This document shows positions 21,734 through 31,279 of a stretch of 64,000 nt of DNA, piece after piece; the stretch's first letter is position 1, and every line of letters starts with the position of its first letter. The translations under genes and the position numbers were made by a program. The DNA is from Mytilinidion resinicola (lineage: Eukaryota; Ascomycota; Dothideomycetes; Mytilinidiales; Mytilinidiaceae): assembly GCF_010093595.1 (NCBI RefSeq), contig NW_022985444.1, forward strand, positions 752,654 through 816,653, given 5' to 3'. The notes below the pieces were generated by a model, which was not told the DNA's origin, did not search any database, and saw only the letters and a list, made by a program, of their open reading frames with translations.

Positions 21734-22355
21734 ATGTCTCGGCGCGGCGCATGCGGTTTGCTGCTACGTCCCGCTGCGAAGGGTTGGCGTCAGTGACAGA
21801 CAAAGATATCGGCAGTAGAGACTGAGCAGGGCCCGGATGCCACTCCGAGCACTGCAAATCGCCACACGAACGGAGGAAGCAACAGTACACACCCGGTACG
21901 GGCGCGTGATTGCACCTGGCAAGACGGCTCAAGCTTCAGCCCTATGTCGTCGCAACTGATGGAGGCCCTTGAGCAGTGGAACCGGGGAGTAGAGGAAGCC
22001 CATGTATCCAGCGGCAGGTGGCGATCCGGGTGTGGCAGTGAATAGCTAGGCAGCGGAAATCTCTTCGTGGGCAGCGGCGGGGGCGGAGGTGAAGCAAAAG
22101 GAACGTGTTGCCTCCCACGTCGTCCAGACTCGATGCGACGGCACGAGAAAGCTGGGGTCGTCTGAAGCCGGCCGCGGCCCGTGCGCGGGTTGCTGCTGCT
22201 TGGCGCGGGTTGCTGCTGCTTGGCGCGGGTTGCTGCTGCTTGGCGCGGGCGGGACGTTCTGATATTTTGGTACGCTTGGAACAGCGCCCAGCTGCGCGAG
22301 CTCTCCACCTCTTGTCCTCCTCCCTCGCGCCTCTTCACCACTGTATTCCACCATC
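21734..22355. promoter_or_regulatory. Bidirectional promoter region of TSC2 and CSE1
   Basis: The two start codons are 622 bases apart on opposite strands. The interval is GC-rich and contains a 20-bp unit repeated three times (22183-22242). No TATA box stands out, as usual for housekeeping genes. Confidence 0.55.
22183..22242. repeat. Tandem repeat, 20 bp x 3
   Basis: The unit GCGCGGGTTGCTGCTGCTTG occurs three times in perfect register at 22183, 22203 and 22223, followed by a partial GCGCGGG. It lies about 115 bases upstream of the CSE1 start codon. Confidence 0.95.
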
Positions 22356-25300
22356 ATGGCGACCGGCTTACCCGCCATCGCGGGGCTGCTGCAGATGAGT
22401 CTGGACCCCCGCCAGAACAAGCAAGGTACGAGGCTCTGTTTATTGTTTTCATCTTCTGCGCAACATCTATGCTGGGTCTGGCATGTCCTCATGGCGAGCG
22501 CATAGCATAGCTCTTCAAAATAGGATTGCTGCCACAGATACAGCTACTGCGCACTCCCACGTCCCTTCCGTTTGCGCAGCCTTGCTGACAGCATGTCGAC
22601 AGCGGAGGCCGCCATATCAGCAGAAGCAGCAAAGCCCGGATTCTCGCTCGCCCTCCTCCAAATCGTTGCGACCGAATCGTTCCCTCCCACCGTGAGACTA
22701 TCTAGCGCGCTCTACTTCAAGAACTTCATAAAGCGGACATGGACGGTACATCTCCAGCCCCCGAAAGACGCCATAAAAGCACAAACTCACTCATCATAGG
22801 ACGAGGAGGGCAACTACAAGCTGTCAGAGAACGAGGTAGTAGCGATCAAGCAAGAGCTCATCGGGCTGATGACTTCGGTGCCCCCAAGTATGCAAGCCCA
22901 GCTTGGAGAGGCTATCAGCGCAATTGCAGAGAGCGACTTTTGGCGACGGTGGGACACACTGGTCGATGTACGTGGTATTTCATAGGATGGCAGGGAATTT
23001 GTTCTGACCTCTTTAGGACCTGATATCACGGCTCACCAAGGACAATACCGCGGTCAACAACGGCGTCTTGCAGGTTGCGCACTCCATTTTCAAGCGGTGG
23101 CGCCCGCTGTTCCGATCCGACGAGCTGTTCACCGAGATCAACCATGTTCTATCCAAGTTCAGCACACCTTTCATCACCTTGATGATCGTAAGTATATAAG
23201 TGGCAAGGCTACATACAGGAAACATGCTTACAACTGCGCAGAATACAGACAGCCTTATCTCGAGTTCGCAAAACAACCCTGCGGCATTACAAGAGGCTTT
23301 CTCCACGCTCAATCTGATCATGAAACTGTTCTATGATCTTTCATGCCAAGACCTGCCGCCGGTCTTCGAAGAGAACATTGGTGATATCTCGTTACTTCTC
23401 CTCAAATACCTCACCTACGACAACCCGGCTTTGCACACTTCCGACGAGAGCGAATCCGGAGTTCTGGAATACGTCAAGGCTGGAATCTTCGAGGTCTTGA
23501 TTTTATACACGCAGAAATATGAGGACGCATTCGGACCCCAGCTAGAAAATTTTGTTAAAACGTCCTGGACTTTCCTCATGGCTGTCGGGCTTGAGACAAA
23601 GTACGACATCCTAGTCAGCAAAGCGTTGCAATTCCTCACCGCGGTCGCCTCGATACCCCAGTACGCACAATCCTTCAGCGACCCGGAAACGCTCCGTCAA
23701 GTGATAGAAAAGGTCATCTTGCCAAATCTTTCGCTCCGGGAGTCTGATGTCGAGCTTTTCGAAGATGAGCCTATTGAGTTCATTCGCCGAGATCTGGAGG
23801 GTTCGGACAGCGATACGCGGCGGCGAGCTGCTACGGACTTCCTTCGTCAACTCATGTCCCAGTTCGACAAGCTAGTGACTGTAGAGGTCACCAAGTACGT
23901 GGAACACTACCTTCAAGAGTACGCGAAAGACCGGAACAACAACTGGAAATCCAAAGACACCGCCGTCTATCTCTTCTCTGCCATTGCCGCAAAGGGCACC
24001 GCCACAGCTGCTCAGGGAGTTACAAACGTGAACCCGAATGTCGATATTCTCGACTTCTTCCAGAAGTACATTGCTGAAGACCTGACTTCAAACGGCATTG
24101 AGCCTATCCTGAAAGTAGACGCCATCAAGTATGTCTACGTATTCCGGAGTCAGCTCACACCACAGTACTGGCACGTCGCGTTTCCTTTACTGGTCAACCA
24201 CCTCGGTTCAAGCAACTACGTGGTCTATACGTACGCTGCAATTGCTGTCGAACGGGCTTTGTTCATGACGGATGACACTCGACAGCCCATCATACCCAAG
24301 CCCGATGTGGTCTCGCTCTCCAAGAACCTACTTTCGCACCTTTTCACTTTGATTCAGAAGGATTCAGCGCCTGAAAAGATTCAAGAGAACGAGTTCCTAA
24401 TGAAGTGCGTCATGAGAGTGCTGATCTTCATTCGAGAGGGAGTCCTTCCTCACGTTGACCTCGTGCTCACCAACTTTATCAACATCACCAAGGTCATACG
24501 GCACAACCCGAGCAACCCGCGCTTCTACTATTATCATTTCGAAGGCATAGGCGCACTAATCCGGTACGCGGCTTCAACTCAGCAAGACAAGCTTGAAAAG
24601 GCCCTTTACGATCCCTTCGCGGCCATTCTTGCAGAAGACGTCCAGGAGTTCGCTCCGTATGTTTTCCAACTGTTTGCTGCACTTCTCGAGGCAAACCCGT
24701 CCGGCACCCTCTCGGATTACTACAAAGGTCTCATTGCCCCTATCCTCATGCCTAGTCTTTGGGAGTCAAAGGGTAATGTCCCCGCCCTCGTTCGTCTGTT
24801 GACTGCCATGATACCCCGTGGTGCCGAAGACATTGTTCGAAACAACCAGGTCGAACCAATTCTGGGCATCTATCAGAAGCTGGTTTCGACCAAACTCCAC
24901 GAATCCCACTCATTCGAATTGATCGAAACGGTCATAAGCTCTTTGCCGCTCCAGGCCCTTTCGAATTACTTCGTCACCATCCTCCAGCTAATGCTGACGC
25001 GACTTTCTACCTCCAAGACAGAAAACTTCTCACAGCGCTTCATCGCATTCTACCACTTCATATCTGCAAGACAGGATAAGGGTCTTGGGACAGACTTCTT
25101 TGTCGGCATCACAGATCAGGTTCAGCATGAGTAAGTCTGCCATCTGATTATTGTGTACACGTGACTAACACACTCGCAGCGTGTTCAAGCCGGTCTATCT
25201 GACCGTCATTCTCCCAGATACCCAGAAGTTGACGCGACCATTTGATCGCAAGACCGCTGTCGTTTCCTTCACCATGACCCTGACCGACTCCCAAGCTTTC

Positions 25301-25680
25301 ATTGACCGGTAGGCCTTGCTTTCTCCCCTCTACTCTTCCGACCAAAATCATTGACCAACCGCAGCTATCCTAAAGGATGGGGCCTCACCTGTCAGAGACT
25401 CCTCGAACTCCTGGTCAACCCGCCAGTCCCTCCCACCGCTGACGACATCGTCCCCGACCAAGACGTCGACGATCTCAGCTTTGGCGTCGGCTTTACCCAA
25501 CTCAACACCTGCAAGAAGGTTCCCCGAGACCCATTCCCGGAGATTACTGGTGTCCGGAACTGGGTGGGCCAGTATCTAAAGACGGCAGACGCGAGGCATG
25601 GCGGCCGCATCGGCCAATTAGTGCAGGAGAGGCTGTCGCCTGATATGAAGCAGTCGCTCATGACCTACATGCAAGGTTAA
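22356..25680 (+). CDS. CSE1: CSE1/CAS exportin, recycles importin alpha
   Basis: Seven exons: 22356-22425, 22603-22745, 22800-22967, 23017-23187, 23242-25130, 25180-25308 and 25365-25680. All junctions are GT..AG and keep frame, giving 961 aa, close to the usual length of about 960. The N-terminus (MATGLPAIAGLLQMSLDPRQ) leads into an importin-beta N-terminal domain with SSALYFKNFIKRTW, the Ran-binding signature area. The family-typical blocks GEAISAIAESDF and VAHSIFKRWRPLFRSDELF follow across exons 3-4. The rest is HEAT repeats, ending in the CAS/CSE1 C-terminal domain (MTLTDSQAFIDRYPKGWG spans the last junction). The protein binds RanGTP and exports importin alpha from the nucleus; it is essential in yeast. 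The first intron (177 bases) is longer than the others (49-56). Confidence 0.95.
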
Positions 25681-26571
25681 ACATAGTGAAAGCATGCCAA
25701 AAAGTTGGGTTGGATGTTTGTGCTGTCGGGGCATTGCCAGTGAGCGTGAATAGCATATAGGGATGGATAGGAGCATGAGGTCTGTTTGATAAGCAAGATA
25801 CCAGGTAGGTCAGTAGGTAGGAAAATAGGCTCACAGGGAGGTCATATAAATAAAATCTGCCTCAATCTAATGTCCTTTGACAGCCACCCAAAATCAACTC
25901 CCTGGAGGAATTATGTGGACTACGAGCTGCCGCCGTCTGAAGTACCTTAACTCGTTATCATAGTCTGCAAAACCATAACAGCATCAACCTGATTTAGGAC
26001 CTCCAGCAATATCCTCAGCCCTGCCCCTCCCTACTTTCCTCCGCCCCCGGGGGACTCTCTGTTGTTATAATATCACGGTCGCCGCCACGGACGTACTGCT
26101 AATTTTCACTCCAATAGCCGGCTTCTATGTTTGCTGTGCCGTGATAAGTTTTAGATGATGCTGAAAACGTCGTAATAACGAATCAAAGTAGTTAAGGTGA
26201 ACTGAATGTGAAGAGAGCCTCAACGGCCTCGCTTAACGCACGGGCCTCTTTCTTCTACCTCTACCTTTACCTATCTCTCTCTACCTCTACCTCTCTCTCT
26301 CTACACATCCTTTTACTCGCCACGGAATAATCTTTGATCGTCACTAGACCCCATCAGCTTCGTCCTAACTCCATCATGGTGCGAGAATCGCGGAACAGGA
26401 AAATGGCGGGCAGAGGACCGTCGGGGGAGAATGGGGCCGAAGGCGGACCTCAGCAAACGTATAAGACCGCAGGCTGCGACGAAGAGCAGCATGGGACCAA
26501 GGAGGCGGTGTCAGTGAACACCAGGTACAACTCCACATCAATGGCCACTTTAGCCTGTATAACGAGGTTCA
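25681..26571. other. Intergenic with pyrimidine-rich tract
   Basis: Mostly non-coding. A CTCTACCT/CTCTCT-type pyrimidine tract at about 26249-26307 precedes the next gene. An upstream frame (ATG 26376, MVRESRNRKMAGRG) could be a first exon of the next gene: splicing from AG at 26530-26531 to the AG at about 26598-26599 keeps frame with it. I cannot decide between that model and the simple start at 26572. Confidence 0.4.
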
Positions 26572-27417
26572 ATGTCAGAGGCTAAAATTGGCCTCTATAG
26601 CTATGTCAATAGCAAGTCTGTCGACGAGGTCGAAGGGACTTCTACTCAGCCTACCTCCCGCATTTCATTCATGGACCTTCCCCGTGAGCTGCGGGATATA
26701 GTCTACGGCTTCGCGCTCAATGCCTCTCCCAATGTCCGTGCTCGCATTTGGAGCCCCCGTCGCCAGAAGTACGTCCCGGCAAGCGCCAAGCTACTTTCGA
26801 ACAGCATCTTCCACCTGAGTAAGACGATCAAGGAAGAAGCAGAGGAGATATTCTACGGGGAGAGCATGTTCCTCTTCTACCAGCCTCCCAGGCTATGCTA
26901 CCGCACGAAAGGCTCCACTCACGAGTATGCCCCATGCCGTATGGATTACATCACCCTCCGTAAGAACCTCAAGTCTCCATTATCCACCAAGGTCTGCCAT
27001 ATTACCATCTCCTGTAATAGTACTGATATGTCCTCCACACCAAACTCCGGAGCTAGAGAAGTTCACTATAACGAGCCTGCTGTGCAGGAGCTGTTCGGAG
27101 TCGAAGACTCTAACATGATCTCTTTGTACCGGAACTGGCGAAAGAACATTGATTTTGCGGTCCTCATTCCGCAACTACGGACTTTGCGCGTGGTTATGAG
27201 AGGCTGGGTTAACAAGGTATTTGAAACACAACGCGTACAAGCAGGGGTTCGGTTGGTCGAGGAGGCCATGCCGAAGAGAGTGGAGCAGGGCTTCCGACAA
27301 CTACTCGTTGAGATCCAGACGACAACAATGATGGGCAAACCGGAGGATATGCAGGGCACCCTCAGTAGCGAATGGGAAGTGGTCGATACGACTATCGTGA
27401 GACGGGGAAAGTGGTAG
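26572..27417 (+). CDS. F-box/2EXR-like short-motif protein, paralogue 1
   Basis: An open frame of 281 codons. The recognisable part is ISFMDLPRELRDIVYGFAL near residues 34-52. This is the fungal 2EXR/F-box-like N-terminal motif (LPxELRxxIY) shared with the two genes at 28.0-28.9 and 29.4-30.7 kb. A second block, IFHLSKTIKEEAEEIFYGE, matches the family pattern in which a previously listed family member or limb end is followed by the FYGEN-like strand. The C-terminal half (LRTLRVVMRG; EEAMPKRVEQGFRQLLVEI) is less conserved. Such proteins are numerous in dothideomycete genomes and have no assigned biochemical role; F-box-like adaptor function is inference. The start could be extended by an upstream exon (see 26376). 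Confidence 0.7.
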   Translation: MSEAKIGLYSYVNSKSVDEVEGTSTQPTSRISFMDLPRELRDIVYGFALNASPNVRARIWSPRRQKYVPASAKLLSNSIFHLSKTIKEEAEEIFYGESMFLFYQPPRLCYRTKGSTHEYAPCRMDYITLRKNLKSPLSTKVCHITISCNSTDMSSTPNSGAREVHYNEPAVQELFGVEDSNMISLYRNWRKNIDFAVLIPQLRTLRVVMRGWVNKVFETQRVQAGVRLVEEAMPKRVEQGFRQLLVEIQTTTMMGKPEDMQGTLSSEWEVVDTTIVRRGKW

Positions 27418-28025
27418 ACGAGAGTGTCGGGGAAGGGACTTGCATCGAGCACGCTACAGTTATACCATTCCGAGTTGTGTGGCAGGTATTCACATTAGTC
27501 GCTTTCACAAGAGTATAGCGAGTTCTTAGGGTCCTTCCTGCTTCCTCGTGCGGATCTACCCCAGGCAACGTCAAGATAGGCCAATCAAAAGCGTTTAGGT
27601 CCGCTCCAAATGCGCTACCTAGGATTTTACTTCTCTTCCAAACTCCTCTTGATGCGCTGGAGTACATTAGAAAGTGGTAAGTAGATGAACGAGTCATGCT
27701 AATATCTACTCGCAACAGGCCCGAGTCTAATTGTTAAGGCTCGTAGCCATTGCGGTACGAGAACGTAAGTTTATGCATTTACTTTCGCCCTAGGCCCTAG
27801 GCCCTGAGCCCTCTTGCTAAAACCTAGTAGCATGTTGAAGCACCCCAGACAATAGCAACGTGGGTCTATTTGAAGCGTTTGGAAGCGCTCAGATTAGCAC
27901 TTACTGGACATTTACATCTCATCCGGGTTTGCGATAAGGCACCGAGGCACCTCACACAGCGGTGAACAGGCGTGCATGACTTCTATGCAGGTGCTATACC
28001 GCCACATCAGCTTGTAGTTGCTCCA
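27418..28025. other. Intergenic with degenerate repeat copy C1
   Basis: No gene. About 27805-27930 resembles 43395-43520 (listed as repeat C). A CCCTAGG-rich run at about 27787-27806 is not a telomere repeat. Confidence 0.5.
27805..27930 (+). repeat. Degenerate dispersed repeat C, copy 1
   Basis: It shares with 43395-43520 the blocks CTCTTGCTA, CATGTTGAA, CCCCA(G/A)ACAA, GAAGCGT and CATCTCATCCGGGTTT in the same order and spacing; identity by eye is roughly 70 percent. No coding capacity or clear termini. Confidence 0.55.
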
Positions 28026-28876
28026 TCAATGTACTACCTTCTCTGCCGTCTTGAGCCACCGGTCCGCCTCAAGCTTCTCCTCGTCTGAATACCCATCGTA
28101 ATCATGATCTTTCTTCATAGTCGTGTAGTACCCAGCACAGCAGGTGCATCCCTTGACATGCAGCCACTCAATCATCGGGAACTTCTCCTCGATCTCCTTC
28201 ACCGTTGACGGCTTCAAGGAGCACATGTGGACACGAACAGCAGGGAACCCTTTATCCGGACGCCGCTGGAGCTCCCTCATCGTCTCGGCCAGAGCCCCCG
28301 AACCCAATCCCTTCGCGCGAAGGAAGTGCTCGCAGAACAGGCAATCCAAAAGACGAGGGTCGTTGCCCTTGTTGGACCGCAGCAGGCACATAGCCTCTTC
28401 CCTAGTCCGGAGGGATATAGGCGCCAGGTGCAGCTCGCGAAGGTTCAGTAGTTGTGGAAGGACGTCTCGCCAGAACAACCGCAGATAGCGAATATCTACA
28501 CGCCGGTCTTCGGTGCGGGAAGGGATGGCTGGGAATCCCCCGGGATGGGTGTCGTCCTCAACAGCATCTTTCGAGCTTTCCGCACGACGACATCGGGGAC
28601 GTTCATCGTGTATCCGGGCCGGCTGTAGTGGTGGGCCCAGAATGGGAGGATGGAGAAGATGTTGTGCTTGAAGAAGACTTCGTCTACCTCTGACTTAACG
28701 GCTTTGTTGAGGCGGAAGAGGGACGTGTTCACCCCCGCGCGGTGTTTTGCGAGAAGCCGAGGACCTAGTGCGGTGGGGACTTGAGCAAGTGGTACTAGTT
28801 CGTCTAGATTTGGAACCATGGCGTGAAAGTATACCTCGTCGCGAAGTTCTCGGGGAAAATCCGTGAAGTTTGGCAT
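28026..28876 (-). pseudogene. F-box/2EXR-like short-motif protein, paralogue 2, frameshifted
   Basis: From ATG 28876 the frame gives MPNFTDFPRELRDEVYFHAM, the family N-terminal motif. It continues with TSLFRLNKAVKSEVDEVFFKHN and runs to a TAG at 28496-28498. The adjacent frame is open across this stop and continues with DIRYLRLFWRDVLPQLLNLR and a Cys-containing C-terminus (LHVKGCTCCAGYY) to a stop at 28026. Both halves are convincing parts of one protein, so a one-base shift around 28500-28560 separates them; I found no GT..AG intron that would join them. Either a recent frameshift or a sequencing error. It is head to head with paralogue 3 at 29370. Confidence 0.65.
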
Positions 28877-29369
28877 GGCTGCGGTGGATGAGGATTGACC
28901 CGGAGGGTGGCGTTGTGGGCCAAAGTGAGTGAAATGAGGGTGGCTGTGGGGGTACGTGGTTGTTGATAGAGACCTCAATTCGAGGATCGAGTCAACGGGT
29001 AAGGTATTTATTACCCTCACACATGGTACAAGTTAGTGAATTGAGTACGAACGCTTGATTCGGAACCTCCTCCGCTGTAACTGAATACTGACGTGGCTTC
29101 ACTAGTTCTCAATCAATTCACTCAGGTCCGAAACCGTGACTCTTTCTATTAAAGCCTCGGCCTATATAAATATCTCTAGAGTTGAACGTTCATATAAACT
29201 CCACAACACTCAACCACTTTTGACGACATTTATACCCCATACCAAAAGCCTTCGATACCTACAAATATCTCTTCAGTCAACTCTTCGTCCATCCACACTA
29301 CTTTCTACCTCCAAGCCCCTACCACCTCTTTAGTTGCAAAGACTCTTTCTAACAACTACATTCCACACT
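28877..29369. promoter_or_regulatory. Divergent promoter between two paralogous 2EXR-like genes
   Basis: The interval separates start codons on opposite strands. A TATA-like CCTATATAAATA lies at about 29161-29172, roughly 200 bases before the plus-strand ATG, and the pyrimidine-rich leader is typical of fungal promoters. No gene seen. Confidence 0.5.
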
Positions 29370-30734
29370 ATGGGCCGCAAAGAGCGTCTTGCCAAGGCTC
29401 GTAAGGCTGAGCGACGGGCTACCGAATTCAACCCTCCTGATTGGTAAGTACAGCACCAGCACCGATATCTCACTACTCGAGCTTCAATCTTGCTCGCTCG
29501 ACACCACTGTCGGGGGTGCGCCGCATAGCAGGTAGTCGGTCAGTCAAAAGGCAGCCTAATCTCCACTGCACCGACCTTGCCATCGTATTTCAAGTTTTGA
29601 AAGCTCCTTGGGGCACCCCAGACAGTGGCAGCAACAGCCCAAAACGTTCATACACACCTGCTAACACAAACTCCCAGGCAACCCGTCTCCCGCCCCAAGC
29701 CTCCAAAAGCCCCTCCGCTTGAAGAACCACCAGAAGAAGTCCCAGAACCCCCAGAACCTCCAGCCCCCGGCTTCAAAGACTTCCTCTCCCTCCCCCGCGA
29801 GCTGCGCGACATGGTCTACGACGACCTCATCACGCCCAACCCCGCCGCCCGCCTCCCGCACTACCCCTCCCCGCTGCACGCCCGCTCCGCCCGCGCCCGC
29901 AAGCACGCCAAGGCCCTCCGCAAGGAGATCCGCGAGGAGCGCGGCTCCAAGACGAACCGGGAGTACGACACGGCGCGCTTCCCGCACCGCAGCTCTAACC
30001 CATGCGCGCCCTACACGGTCGACGCCGCGTTCTTCAGCGAATCGCCGACGGGCGTCGCGCGCGCGCTCTTCCTGGTGGACCAGCAGATGCGCGCCGAGGC
30101 GGAGGCGGTGTTGTATAGGAAGGCGACCTTCGTGAACAACTGCATCGCATGCGAGCGCCACCCGTACAGCGTAGCGTGTTCGCGCCGCGCAGCTGGCCGC
30201 TGGTCCGGCGGCTGGAGCTGACGTACGAGTTCCTGGACCCCGTTCGTGCGGCGCTATGTGGACGAGTTGCCGGTGAGGCACTATGCGGCCGGCGTACCTG
30301 CGATTTTCGATCTCGATAAGCCGCGGGATTGTAAGCGGTTCCGGCGAAGCGATGTGAGGGGGTGGGAGGAGCGCGCGGCGTATGTGCTGGCGATGCCGTG
30401 CTTGTGGTGGCTGAGGGTGGATATTGGGTCGGCGTTGGTGGGGTGGGAGGCTGATATAGGAGAGGGCGGATATCATGTGCGAAAGGGGACGTTGGTTGTG
30501 TTGGCGAGGTTGGTTAGGGCGCTTGAGGAGAGGAAGGCGGGTGGGGGTAGGGAGGTGGAGGTGGAGTTGGTGTCGAGGTTTGTGGAGGCCATGCCGAGGT
30601 ATGATGAGGGGGAGAGGAATTCTGTGGAGCAGTTGGTGGAGGAGGTGAAGGGGGTGCTGAGGGAATGGGAGTTGATGGCGTGTGGGTGCTGTTTTGCGAA
30701 GAAGAAGAACGGTGGAGTCTTGGAGAGCAAGTAG
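29370..30734 (+). pseudogene. F-box/2EXR-like short-motif protein, paralogue 3, two compensating frameshifts
   Basis: Exon 1 (29370-29443) encodes MGRKERLAKARKAERRATEF. A 234-base intron (GTAAGT..CTAAC..CAG, 29444-29677) follows. Exon 2 has a Pro/Glu-rich linker and the family motif FLSLPRELRDMVYDDLI. The frame meets TGA at 30219-30221. The next frame reads FAPRSWPLVRRLELTYEFLD across it. The first frame then resumes (RRYVDELPVRHYAAG) and runs to 30734. So one indel near 30175 and an opposite one near 30240 shift about 65 bases. The total spliced length is a multiple of three. This is either an assembly error pair or a real lesion. The intron contains degenerate repeat B. Confidence 0.65.
29474..29630 (+). 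repeat. Degenerate dispersed repeat B, copy 1, inside an intron
   Basis: Blocks shared with 35295-35445 in the same order: GACACCACTGT, GGGGTGC, GTAGT(C/T)GGTCAG, AATCTC(C/T)ACTG, CGACCTTG(C/A)CATCG and GTTTTGAAA. Identity by eye is about 70 percent, with many C/T differences, consistent with an old RIP-mutated repeat. It occupies most of the intron of the 2EXR-like gene. Confidence 0.65.
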
Positions 30735-31279
30735 GTTGATTGCATGGTTGATGGGGCGTGTTGCTGCTTTTCTGAGAAAGGGGAGAGGGGCATGATGTTG
30801 GAGTAGAAAATGGGATTGTATCATCCCTCGGGATTTGAACTGACTTGTGTGCGACGGGTACTCCAGAAGTAGGTTTGGAATACAGGAGACACTTATCATA
30901 GCTTTCCAGCCGGTTCCAAGAATGGTATACTTCTCATGAGAGCGGCTTCGGCCTAGGTCCTGATTAAACAATGAGCGATCTGAAACACGTTGATGGAAGA
31001 TGACGCACCTGTTATTTTTGCATCCTAAAAATCACGTGGAACAGAGATTCTATGGTCTTAGGCTTCTCTTCCTAAAGGTAATTTGAACATTCTAAAAGTA
31101 GACTGTACTGATGGCAGAGCATGTGGTTTCATGACAAACTTACCTAGATTTCGACATGTAGATTATTCACATAGACGTAAGGGACCAAGCAAGCATCATA
31201 GCAATGAATTAAATAGGACAATAGATTCGCAAGTCGAATGCTATAGCATGATCCATTACCTCTCCACATTGATCTATCC
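30735..31279. other. Intergenic, no gene recognised
   Basis: Short frames only. A GGGATTTGAAC motif near 30830 resembles a tRNA T-loop on the minus strand but no tRNA fold follows. Confidence 0.5.

Noticed and set aside
26249..26307. CTCTACCT/CTCT pyrimidine tract as a mobile-element trace
   Set aside because: A simple-sequence tract common in fungal promoters; no termini or duplications.
27785..27810. CCCTAGGCCCTAGGCCCT, telomere-like
   Set aside because: The unit is not CCCTAA, there are only two units, and it lies between ordinary genes.
30800..30880. tRNA-like T-loop (reverse strand GTTCAAATCCC)
   Set aside because: The flanking bases do not pair as a T stem, and no anticodon or acceptor stem can be drawn.
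29661..30971. 436-codon minus-strand frame opposite the third 2EXR-like gene
   Set aside because: Arg/His/Pro-rich shadow of a GC-rich gene on the plus strand, which has the recognisable motif and a proper intron.
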